DNA of 21,813 bases from Streptosporangiaceae bacterium (GTDB lineage Bacteria; Actinomycetota; Actinomycetes; Streptosporangiales; Streptosporangiaceae): NCBI GenBank assembly GCA_030040475.1, contig JASHTQ010000447.1, positions 1-21,813 on the forward strand, in the 5' to 3' direction. Within the stretch, counting starts at the first letter, position 1; every line of letters starts with the position of its first letter. The notes below the pieces were generated by a model. It searched no databases. It was given only the letters and a program-made list of their open reading frames with translations, and was not told where the DNA came from. This document shows, one piece after another, positions 1 to 5,999 of this stretch. Position numbers and translations under genes: made by a program.

Positions 1-105
1 TGCGTGAACAAGGCGCTGGCCACGCTGAAGGCCAACGGCACGCTGGCCAGGCTGACGGCGCAGTACCTGCAGCTGTACACGACCGTCCCGACCATCCAGC
101 CGTAA
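1..105 (+). CDS. Amino-acid ABC transporter substrate-binding protein, C-terminal end (partial)
   Basis: The frame is open from the window edge and ends in TAA at 103-105. The last 34 residues include NKALATLKANGTLARL and end QYLQLYTTVPTIQP. A helix of the form 'N.al..l..nGtl..l...yl' is the usual C-terminus of periplasmic-binding-protein family 3 (SBP_bac_3) proteins that bind polar amino acids. It sits 3 bases before an amino-acid permease gene, which fits a binding protein-permease-ATPase operon. In a Gram-positive cell it would be a lipoprotein on the outer face of the membrane. The N-terminus and ligand-binding lobes lie outside the window, so the ligand cannot be named. Confidence 0.8.
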   Translation, partial: CVNKALATLKANGTLARLTAQYLQLYTTVPTIQP

Positions 106-108
106 CCG

Positions 109-1083
109 ATGGCGGAGGCACCGGGGCTGCCCGACCTGTCGGCCCGCCGGTCCAGGCTGCTCGGCACCGGTGACCGCCGCGGGCTGATCCTGTCCACCAC
201 GAGCACCGTCGTGGTGCTCGCGGTGCTGGCGGCGATCTTCCTGCTCGCGCCGGGCAGCCGGGCGGTCAGGACCACGTTCTTCAACCCCACCGACATGTGG
301 CGGGCGTTCGTCGGCGACCCTCGAGCGGGCTACTATTCCGTCGGCGAGGCGCTCTGGCTGAACGTCAGGATGTTCGTCATCGCCGAGATCCTCATCCTCG
401 TCCTGGCGCTCGTCGTCGCGGTGGTCAGGCAGTCGACCGGTCCTGTGCTGCTGCCGCTGCGCGTGGTCGGCACCATCTACGTGGACGTGGCCAGGGGCGT
501 GCCGCTGATCCTGGTCATCTTCGCGATCGGGTTCGGGGTGCCTGCGCTGCAGCTGCGGGGCGTCTCGTCGGAGTCGGCGGCGGTCTACGGCGTGGCCGCG
601 CTGGTCTTCTCCTATTCGGCGTACGTGTCCGAGGTGTACCGGGCCGGCCTGAACTCGGTGCACCGCAGCCAGGTCGCCGCGGCCCGCTCGCTCGGCCTGT
701 CCGGGCCGACGTCGATGCGCTACGTGATCTTGCCGCAGGCCATCCGCACGATCATCCCGCCGCTGCTGAACGACTTCATCAGCCTGCAGAAGGACACCGC
801 GCTCGTCGGCCTGCTCGGCTCGATCGAGGCCAACAAGGCCGCCGAGCTGTACAGCGACACGACGTTCAACTATTCGAGCTATACGGTCGCGGCGATCTTG
901 TTCTTGCTGCTGACCATCCCGCTGGCCCGGTTCACCGACCACCTGATCGCCCGGGACCAGGCCCGCCGTCTGGCCGGGACCCGGTTATGGACCCGGCGGG
1001 GGTCGCTGAGGCGGCGGCGCTGCGGATCGAGGGGTTGCGGAAGTCCTACGGCGCCGAGGAGGTGCTGCGCGGCATCGACCTGA
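109..1083 (+). CDS. Amino-acid ABC transporter permease (HisM/GlnP type)
   Basis: This is the membrane-spanning subunit of a polar amino-acid importer. A cytoplasmic N-terminus is followed by a hydrophobic segment near residues 30-47, a non-conserved loop, and then the binding-protein-dependent transport domain from about residue 80 to 285. The EAA coupling loop that contacts the ATPase is clear: AARSLGLSGPTSMRYVILPQ, followed by an IRTIIPPLLNDFISL helix and QKDTALVG. The ATG is 3 bases after the stop of the binding protein, implying coupled translation. The frame does not stop where such proteins normally do. It runs 97 bases into the ATPase gene, adding an Arg/Cys-rich tail that looks like out-of-frame ATPase DNA. 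The true end may be near residue 290, with a small frameshift or lost stop. Confidence 0.9.
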   Translation: MAEAPGLPDLSARRSRLLGTGDRRGLILSTTSTVVVLAVLAAIFLLAPGSRAVRTTFFNPTDMWRAFVGDPRAGYYSVGEALWLNVRMFVIAEILILVLALVVAVVRQSTGPVLLPLRVVGTIYVDVARGVPLILVIFAIGFGVPALQLRGVSSESAAVYGVAALVFSYSAYVSEVYRAGLNSVHRSQVAAARSLGLSGPTSMRYVILPQAIRTIIPPLLNDFISLQKDTALVGLLGSIEANKAAELYSDTTFNYSSYTVAAILFLLLTIPLARFTDHLIARDQARRLAGTRLWTRRGSLRRRRCGSRGCGSPTAPRRCCAAST

Positions 1084-1754
1084 CGGTGGCCTCGCACGAG
1101 GTCGTCTGCCTTATCGGGGCGTCGGGCTCCGGCAAGTCGACGCTGCTGCGCTGCGTGAACCTGCTCGAGCGGATCGACTCGGGGTCTATCTGGCTGGACG
1201 GCCAGCTGATCACCGGACCCGGGGTGGACCAGAACCTGGTCCGGCGGCACATCGGCATCGTGTTCCAGTCGTTCAACCTGTTCCCGCACATGACGGTGGA
1301 GCGGAACGTGACGCTGGCGCCGATGAAGGTGCTCGGCCTGTCCCGCGCGGCGGCCTCGGCGCGGGCGGCGGAGCTGCTGGAGCGGTTCGGCCTGGGCGAG
1401 AAGCGGTCGGACTACCCGGACCGGCTCTCCGGCGGGCAGCAGCAGCGGGTCGCGATCGTCCGGGCGCTGGCCATGCGGCCGCGGCTCATGCTCCTGGACG
1501 AGGTGACAAGCGCGCTTGACCCGGAGCTTGTCGCCGACGTGCTCGACGTCATCAGGGAACTGGCAAGGAGCGGGATGACGATGCTGATCGCGACCCACGA
1601 GATGGGGTTCGCGCGGGACATCGCCAGCCGGGTGTGCTTCCTGTCCGGCGGGCAGATCGTCGAGCAGGCGCCGCCCGGACAGCTGTTCAGCCAGCCGTCG
1701 GACGAACGCACCAGGCGGTTTCTGCGGCGTATCGTCGATGCCGGGCGGATGTGA
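987..1754 (+). CDS. Amino-acid ABC transporter ATP-binding protein (GlnQ/HisP type)
   Basis: This 255-residue cytoplasmic ATPase powers the importer encoded just upstream. It has Walker A GASGSGKST (residues 44-52), Q-loop Gln in VFQSFNLFP (about 94), signature LSGGQQQR (147-154), Walker B LMLLDE (167-172) and the switch His in IATHEMGFA (about 204). The wording around these motifs (NLLERIDSG, HMTVERNV, THEMGFARD) is that of the polar amino-acid subfamily. ATG 987 is the only good start in front of the first beta strand (LRIEGLRKSYG). No convincing ribosome binding site precedes it, and it lies inside the permease frame, so translation is probably coupled. Length is normal for the family. Confidence 0.93.
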   Translation: MDPAGVAEAAALRIEGLRKSYGAEEVLRGIDLTVASHEVVCLIGASGSGKSTLLRCVNLLERIDSGSIWLDGQLITGPGVDQNLVRRHIGIVFQSFNLFPHMTVERNVTLAPMKVLGLSRAAASARAAELLERFGLGEKRSDYPDRLSGGQQQRVAIVRALAMRPRLMLLDEVTSALDPELVADVLDVIRELARSGMTMLIATHEMGFARDIASRVCFLSGGQIVEQAPPGQLFSQPSDERTRRFLRRIVDAGRM

Positions 1755-1774
1755 GCGAAACAAGGACGTAGCGA

Positions 1775-2068
1775 ATGGCGGACGGCGACCAGGATCCGGG
1801 CGGCGCGGTGCGGCCGGCCGGGCCGGGGGACGTGCCGGGGCCGGGGGACCCGGCGGGACCGGCGGGGCCGCAGCCGTCTCGGGGGGACAAGCGGCTGTAC
1901 CTGGTGCTCATGACGATCTGCATCGGGCTGTTCGTCATCTCGTGGGCGGTCGTGGACCGGTATTCGCAAACCGCCGCGATCGCGATCTCGGCCGTGGCGC
2001 TGGTGATCCCGCCGTTCGCGGTGATCATCGCGAACGTGGCCAGCGCCTCGGATCGCCGGCGGCCCTAA
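1775..2068 (+). CDS. Small membrane protein with two predicted TM helices, unknown function
   Basis: The product is 97 residues. The first 38 residues are Gly/Pro/Asp-rich and cytoplasmic in character (repeats of PGD and PAGP). Two hydrophobic stretches follow: about 41-60 (LYLVLMTICIGLFVISWAVV) and about 66-88. The second ends in a short basic tail. An AAGGA ribosome binding site (1761-1766 region) lies 8 bases before the ATG. The gene begins 20 bases after the ATPase stop, so it is probably cotranscribed with the importer, though nothing shows that it is part of it. I do not recognise a named family. Short two-helix proteins with disordered Pro/Gly N-termini are common in actinomycetes. Confidence 0.72.
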   Translation: MADGDQDPGGAVRPAGPGDVPGPGDPAGPAGPQPSRGDKRLYLVLMTICIGLFVISWAVVDRYSQTAAIAISAVALVIPPFAVIIANVASASDRRRP

Positions 2069-2225
2069 CCTGCCGGCCGGCACATTGGCAGGATCGAGTT
2101 TCTCAACCTGTGAACCTATCGCACGGGTGGCGCGTCATCTTGTCGGAAGGTCCGGCGAAAGCGGGGCGCCGGGCCTCCCAAAGCTCGGCAGTCGTGCGGG
2201 GTGCCGAGCGGCAGGCCCGGCGAGA

Positions 2226-2275
2226 GCGGGGCGCCGGGCAGCTGCCGGCGTGAGCGGGGCGCCGGGCAGCTGCCG
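2226..2275 (+). repeat. GC-rich direct repeat, period 28 bp
   Basis: A 22-base unit, beginning GCGGGGCGCCGGGC and continuing AGCTGCCG, occurs at 2226-2247 and again at 2254-2275 with no mismatch. The first 14 bases also occur at 2161-2174. It lies between convergent genes and encodes nothing recognisable. It could be a local duplication or part of a dispersed intergenic repeat. Confidence 0.7.
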
Positions 2276-2294
2276 CCCTCCGGGCGGACTGTTT

Positions 2295-2347
2295 CATGAT
2301 CATGGCCAGAACTCGGTCATATTCGCGGAAAACTGGCCACGATCATG
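2295..2347. repeat. 15-bp inverted repeat with 23-base loop
   Basis: Left arm CATGATCATGGCCAG (2295-2309) and right arm CTGGCCACGATCATG (2333-2347) are complementary at 14 of 15 positions. The 23-base loop is relatively A/T-rich. The element lies between the ends of two convergent genes, so it could act as a bidirectional transcription stop, but no T-run follows either arm. It may instead be a copy of a dispersed palindromic repeat. Confidence 0.65.
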
Positions 2348-2372
2348 GAAGTCCCAACGTGAGGTTTGGGAG

Positions 2373-3461
2373 TTAGGGAGTCGGGGGGGCGTCTAGGACT
2401 TGGTGGGCTCGGGTTATTAGGAGGGGGACGGCGGGGCCTTCGTGCTCGAAGCCTGCGCCGACGGTCTTGCCCTGCTGGTAGCGGGCGTTGATGCCTTCCA
2501 GGACCACGGCTAGCTTGAAGTAGCCGAAGGCGATGTAGTAGCCGATGCCCGAGACGTCGCGGCCGGTCCGGCTGGCGTAGCCGGCGGCGAACTCGGCCCT
2601 GGTCGCGAAGCCGGGGGTGGCCGTGGCGTCGGTCGAGACCCCCGGCGAGTCGGCGGCCTTCTTGCCGGCGTTGAGCCAGCCTTCCTCGCCGGGCTCGGTC
2701 CAGTAGACCAGGGTCAGCCCGAGGTCCGCGAGCGGGTCGCCCAGGGTCGCCATCTCCCAGTCCACCACGGCCGTGATCCGCGGTTGCGGGTCCACCGTGA
2801 CCAGCACGTTGTCAAGGCGGAAGTCGCCGTGCACGAGCGTGGTCTCGCCCTCGGCGGGCAGCGCGGCGGTCAGCCTGGCCACCAGGTCCTCGTAGCCGGG
2901 CACTTCCCTGGACGCCGACAGCTGCCACTGACGCTGCCAGCGCTCCAGTTGGCGGCGGAGGTAACCGGCGCCGCGGCCGAGGTCGCGCAGCCCGGTCGCC
3001 GCGACGTCCACGCCGTGGATCGCGGCGAGCATGTCGGCCAGGCGCTCGGACAGGTCCGCGGCCTGCGGCCGGGTCAGCGCCGCGGTGTCCGCCTTGGTCC
3101 GCATGACCGCCCCTGGCACGTACTCCATCACGTAGAAGGGCGCGCCGATCACCTCGGTGTCGTCGCAGAACGCGAGCGGCGCCGCCACCGGCACCCGGGT
3201 ACCGGACAGGGCGGTCAGGACGCGGAACTCCCTCGACATGTCGTGCGCCGTCGGCAGCACGTGACCGAGCGGCGGCCGGCGCAGCACCAGCAGGCGGTCC
3301 CCGGACTCGGCGCGGACGGCCAGGCGGTAGGTCAGGTTCGACCGGCCGCCGAGGATCAGCTTGATGTCGGTTAGCTCACACGGCCCGCCGAGGTGGCCGG
3401 CCAGCCACCCTTCCAGGCGTGCTGGACTGGGGATTCCGGGAGGACTTTCGGAGGAGGTCAT
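2373..3461 (-). CDS. Phosphotransferase family protein (APH fold, ACAD10/11-like)
   Basis: The 362-residue product has the aminoglycoside-phosphotransferase/choline-kinase fold. The nucleotide loop includes GGRSNLTYRL (38-47). A strand-helix block LVLRRPPLG...SREFRVLTAL follows. The catalytic loop is VHGDFRLDNVLV (Asp213, Asn218), and the metal-binding strand is VVDWEMATLGDPLADLG (Asp234). This pattern matches the subgroup related to the N-terminal kinase domain of ACAD10/ACAD11, often found near acyl-CoA dehydrogenase genes and thought to phosphorylate hydroxyacyl-CoA or another small alcohol. The substrate here is not determinable. ATG 3461 has no strong ribosome binding site. Nearby residues (MTSSESPPGIP) look like a natural disordered start. 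The gene stands alone on this strand. Confidence 0.9.
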   Translation of the reverse strand: MTSSESPPGIPSPARLEGWLAGHLGGPCELTDIKLILGGRSNLTYRLAVRAESGDRLLVLRRPPLGHVLPTAHDMSREFRVLTALSGTRVPVAAPLAFCDDTEVIGAPFYVMEYVPGAVMRTKADTAALTRPQAADLSERLADMLAAIHGVDVAATGLRDLGRGAGYLRRQLERWQRQWQLSASREVPGYEDLVARLTAALPAEGETTLVHGDFRLDNVLVTVDPQPRITAVVDWEMATLGDPLADLGLTLVYWTEPGEEGWLNAGKKAADSPGVSTDATATPGFATRAEFAAGYASRTGRDVSGIGYYIAFGYFKLAVVLEGINARYQQGKTVGAGFEHEGPAVPLLITRAHQVLDAPPTP

Positions 3462-3591
3462 GATCTACCGAATCGTAGAACGGGCAGAACACGAAATCTT
3501 CTCCGCCCCACCTATGGACTAATCATCACTGGTGACGTAAGCAGAGAAAGGGAGCTAGAAGGTCTAGACCGTTCGATCCTGGGAGGGACGT

Positions 3592-4263
3592 GTGGCGGAC
3601 GCTTGGATGCCGGGCGCTCGGTGCATCCGATCGGGGACCGACGGGGGACAACTCGGGGGAGGCGCGCCGCGCGCCGTCTGGATGACCCTAGGCGCGGATC
3701 CGCGGGCCGTTTCTGTCTGGTCGGCGGCGCAGCGGCTCATTCAGGAGGGCCGCCCTGCGCACCTGGTCTGGGATCCGCTGACCGGTGACCTCGCGCAGTT
3801 GCTGCCGGTCGTCAGGGCCGGCCGCCTGCTCGGCACGCACGAGCACATCGACTACGCGCCTGACCTGCTGCCGCACCGGCTGCCCGACGTGAACCACGAG
3901 GGCAGGCTCTGCGTTCAGATCGGCGTGCTCGGCTCGGCGCGTGACCCGTTCACCAGCTACCAGATGCTCGGGCTCGCCGAGATCATGGACTGGCTCGATT
4001 CGTGGCAGATCCCGCGGCGCTGGCCTGCCGGGCCGCCTGCCCCCTACCGGCAGGCGGGCAAGGCGCGGAGCCGGGCGTGCTGGGCCCGGGGCGGGCACTT
4101 CGGCGCCTCCCAGGTTCCCGGCTGTGACAGCATCGGCCCCGGCGGCATCGACATCGACCAGATCACCACCGCGGGCACCACCATCCCGCGCAAGCTCGCG
4201 GAGCCCGCGCTGGCCGAGCCCACCCCGATCCGCCTCGCGTCGCTCAGCGCCGCCGGCGTGTGA
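3592..4263 (+). CDS. Conserved actinobacterial protein of unknown function, possible remote amidase-like fold
   Basis: The product is 223 residues. GTG 3592 is chosen because GGGAGGG (3581-3587) lies 4 bases upstream; ATG 3682 is the alternative and begins at the better-conserved part (MTLGADPRAVSVWSAAQ). Visible blocks are WSAAQRLIQEGRPAHLVW, NHEGRLCVQIGVLG, IMDWLDSWQIPRRWPAG and WARGGHFGASQVPG. The pattern 'Asn/Gly-rich strand ... VQIGV ... GH-x6-P-G ... G-x-IDID' resembles the later part of the amidase_2/peptidoglycan-recognition fold, but the first zinc-ligand histidine is not obvious, so catalytic activity is doubtful. I recall similar unnamed proteins in actinomycetes. There is no signal peptide or membrane segment. 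It is transcribed divergently from the phosphotransferase gene. Confidence 0.75.
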   Translation: MADAWMPGARCIRSGTDGGQLGGGAPRAVWMTLGADPRAVSVWSAAQRLIQEGRPAHLVWDPLTGDLAQLLPVVRAGRLLGTHEHIDYAPDLLPHRLPDVNHEGRLCVQIGVLGSARDPFTSYQMLGLAEIMDWLDSWQIPRRWPAGPPAPYRQAGKARSRACWARGGHFGASQVPGCDSIGPGGIDIDQITTAGTTIPRKLAEPALAEPTPIRLASLSAAGV

Positions 4264-4278
4264 CTGGGTCGCACGCGC

Positions 4279-4317
4279 TTGCCTGCTCAGGCGGGCGCGA
4301 GCGTACCGTTAGGGATC
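4279..4317 (+). promoter_or_regulatory. Candidate promoter of the PNPOx-fold gene
   Basis: TTGCCT (4279-4284) and TACCGT (4304-4309) resemble -35 and -10 boxes. The 19-base spacer is long. The -10 ends 8 bases before ATG 4318, so a transcript from it would begin at or next to the start codon (leaderless). No ribosome binding site is visible, which supports this reading. Confidence 0.4.
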
Positions 4318-4983
4318 ATGAATTCTGCTGACCTTTCCAGCACGCCGCGGACGGCGTTGCGGCGGCATCGCGAGCGCGGGCGCACCGAGCGCGACGATCT
4401 TTACGCGGTGCTCGACGCCGGGCTGATCTGCCACCTCGGGGTGGTCGTGTACGGCGCGCCGCGGGTGCTGCCCACCGGGTACGGGCGCCTCGAGGACACC
4501 CTCTACCTGCACGGGTCGTCGGCGAACTCGACGTTCATGGCGGGGGCAGGGCACCAGGTCTGCGTCACCGTCACGCACCTGGACGGCCTGGTCTGCGCCC
4601 GGGCGGTGTTCAACCACTCGATGAACTACCGCAGCGCGATGGTCTACGGCACCTCCCGGCTGGTCACCGACGCCGACGAGCGGATGCTCGCGCTGCAGAC
4701 CATCACCGAGCACCTCACCCCCGGGCAGTGGTCGTACGCCCGGCTGCCGACGCCCAAGGAGATGGCCGCCACCTCGGTCCTGGCGCTGCCGCTCGACGAG
4801 GCGTCGGTCAAGATCCGTACCGGCGACCCGTCCGACGAGCCCGAGGACTACGCGATGGACGTGTGGGCGGGAGTGGTGCCGGTCACGGTGGCGTTCGGGG
4901 AGCCGGTGGCCGATCCGGCGCTGCGGCCGGGCATCGGCGTGCCGACGCACATCAAGGGGTATCAGCAGCGAGACGGGTACTAA
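4318..4983 (+). CDS. Pyridoxamine 5'-phosphate oxidase family protein (split-barrel flavin/F420-type)
   Basis: The 221-residue product has the split-barrel flavin-binding fold: DLYAVLDAGLICHLGVV, then a PRVLPTGYGR strand, then DTLYLHGSSANSTF (the phosphate-binding GS-x-xN-S region) and VCVTVTHLDGLV. A basic YRSAMVYGTSRLV strand and the late DYAMDVWAGVVPV block follow. This matches the Pfam PNPOx_12A2-like group, whose members bind FMN, F420 or heme and mostly lack proven roles. Its own reaction cannot be stated. ATG 4318 is preferred over an in-frame ATG at 4279 because the extra 13 residues are unlike the family N-terminus and the putative promoter covers them. It begins 54 bases after the preceding gene. 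Confidence 0.85.
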   Translation: MNSADLSSTPRTALRRHRERGRTERDDLYAVLDAGLICHLGVVVYGAPRVLPTGYGRLEDTLYLHGSSANSTFMAGAGHQVCVTVTHLDGLVCARAVFNHSMNYRSAMVYGTSRLVTDADERMLALQTITEHLTPGQWSYARLPTPKEMAATSVLALPLDEASVKIRTGDPSDEPEDYAMDVWAGVVPVTVAFGEPVADPALRPGIGVPTHIKGYQQRDGY

Positions 4984-5138
4984 GGATGCGGGAGGGGCCT
5001 GGGTGAAGGGGGTGGCCGGATGAGACGGGGGCTCGGGTCAAGCCACCCGGGGGTCAGAACGTGGGCTGGGCCGCGCACCACGTCTCGTTCTGGATATAAA
5101 AAGGTTTTCTCACACGCGGTGCACGGTCGTCGAGGCCA

Positions 5139-5150
5139 TACTCTGTGAGG
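5139..5150 (+). promoter_or_regulatory. -10 box of a leaderless promoter before orn
   Basis: TACTCT (5139-5144) is followed by exactly 6 bases and ATG 5151, the geometry of actinobacterial leaderless promoters (TANNNT-N6-ATG). No clear -35 box is seen. The in-frame GTG at 5145 would lie within the unstarted region, so this site favours ATG 5151. Confidence 0.5.
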
Positions 5151-5756
5151 ATGAACGACCGGCTCGTGTGGATCGACTGTGAGATGACCGGGCTCGACAT
5201 CGAGCGCGACGCTCTCATCGAAATCGCGTGCCTGGTGACCGACGGCGACCTGAACCTGCTCGACGAGGGCGTCGACCTGATCATCAAGCCCCCGGCGGAG
5301 GCGCTCGAGTCCATGCCCGAGGTGGTCCGCGAGATGCACACCGCGTCCGGGCTGCTCGCCGAGCTGCCCAGCGGGATCAGCGTGTCCGAGGCCGCCGAGC
5401 TCGTGCTCGGCTACGTGCGCGGGCACGTCGCGGAGCCGCGGAAGGTGCCGCTGTGCGGCAACTCCATCGCCACCGACCGCTGGTTCATCGCGCGTGACAT
5501 GCCAGAACTCGACGCCTACCTGCACTACCGGATGGTCGACGTGTCCAGCATCAAGGAACTCGTGCGGCGCTGGTTCCCGCGCGCGTACTTCGCCTCGCCC
5601 GCCAAGCACGGCGGGCACCGCGCGCTCGCCGACATCCTGGAGAGCGTGCAGGAGCTGCGGTACTACCGCGAGGCGGTGTTCGTTCCGCAGCCGGGGCCGG
5701 ATTCGGCGACCGCGCGGGAGATCGCCGCGAAGTACACCCAGCCGACGACCGCCTGA
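5151..5756 (+). CDS. orn: Oligoribonuclease
   Basis: This 3'-to-5' exoribonuclease degrades RNA fragments of two to a few nucleotides (including pGpG from cyclic-di-GMP turnover) to mononucleotides in the cytoplasm. The DEDDh signatures are intact: WIDCEMTGLD (Asp9, Glu11), LCGNSIATDRWF with its Asp, and KHGGHRALADILES with the catalytic His and final Asp. YRMVDVSSIKEL is also diagnostic of Orn. The 201-residue length is slightly above the classical 180-200, due to a short C-terminal tail. Start ATG 5151 is preferred over GTG 5145 (adds two residues) because of the TANNNT box upstream. Orn next to tRNA-His is a recurrent order in actinomycetes. Confidence 0.96.
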   Translation: MNDRLVWIDCEMTGLDIERDALIEIACLVTDGDLNLLDEGVDLIIKPPAEALESMPEVVREMHTASGLLAELPSGISVSEAAELVLGYVRGHVAEPRKVPLCGNSIATDRWFIARDMPELDAYLHYRMVDVSSIKELVRRWFPRAYFASPAKHGGHRALADILESVQELRYYREAVFVPQPGPDSATAREIAAKYTQPTTA

Positions 5757-5878
5757 CGCGCGGGCCGCGGGGTGCACGCGGGGTCGCTCGGATCGCTATA
5801 CTTCTGGTTAGCCGCGCGATGTCCCTCGGGGCAGCGCGCGTTCTGCTGTGGTCCGGGCGGTTGTGCCGGGCGACGATG

Positions 5879-5955
5879 GTGGGCGTAGCTCAGCTGGTTA
5901 GAGCGCCAGGTTGTGGTCCTGGATGTCGTGGGTTCGAATCCCATCGCTCACCCCA
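5879..5955 (+). tRNA. tRNA-His (anticodon GTG)
   Basis: Acceptor arms GTGGGCG (5879-5885) and CGCTCAC (5945-5951) pair with one G-T wobble. The D-arm (GCTCAGCTGGTTAGAGC), the anticodon arm with GTG in TTGTGGT, and the T-arm around TTCGAAT are all normal. G at 5878 opposite the discriminator C5952 gives the extra G-1 specific to tRNA-His. CCA is encoded (5953-5955). A TATACT hexamer at 5797-5802 could be its -10, giving a leader of about 70 bases. The gene ends 45 bases before the convergent end of a lower-GC gene. Confidence 0.97.
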
Positions 5956-5999
5956 TCGGTTTTAGGGTAGTGGCCTGCGGGTTTTGGTGGGAACGTGTG

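Larger units (their letters stand above)
2069..2372. other. Gene-free interval with repeats, between convergent genes
   Basis: About 300 bases separate the small membrane gene (plus) from the phosphotransferase (minus). No frame here has plausible composition. It holds a 28-bp-period GC-rich repeat (2226-2275, with a partial copy near 2160) and a 15-bp inverted repeat (2295-2347), listed separately. Confidence 0.6.

Noticed and set aside
5797..5802. TATACT as a promoter listed on its own
   Set aside because: It is a good -10 hexamer for tRNA-His, but no -35 box was seen at the right distance, so it is mentioned only under the tRNA.
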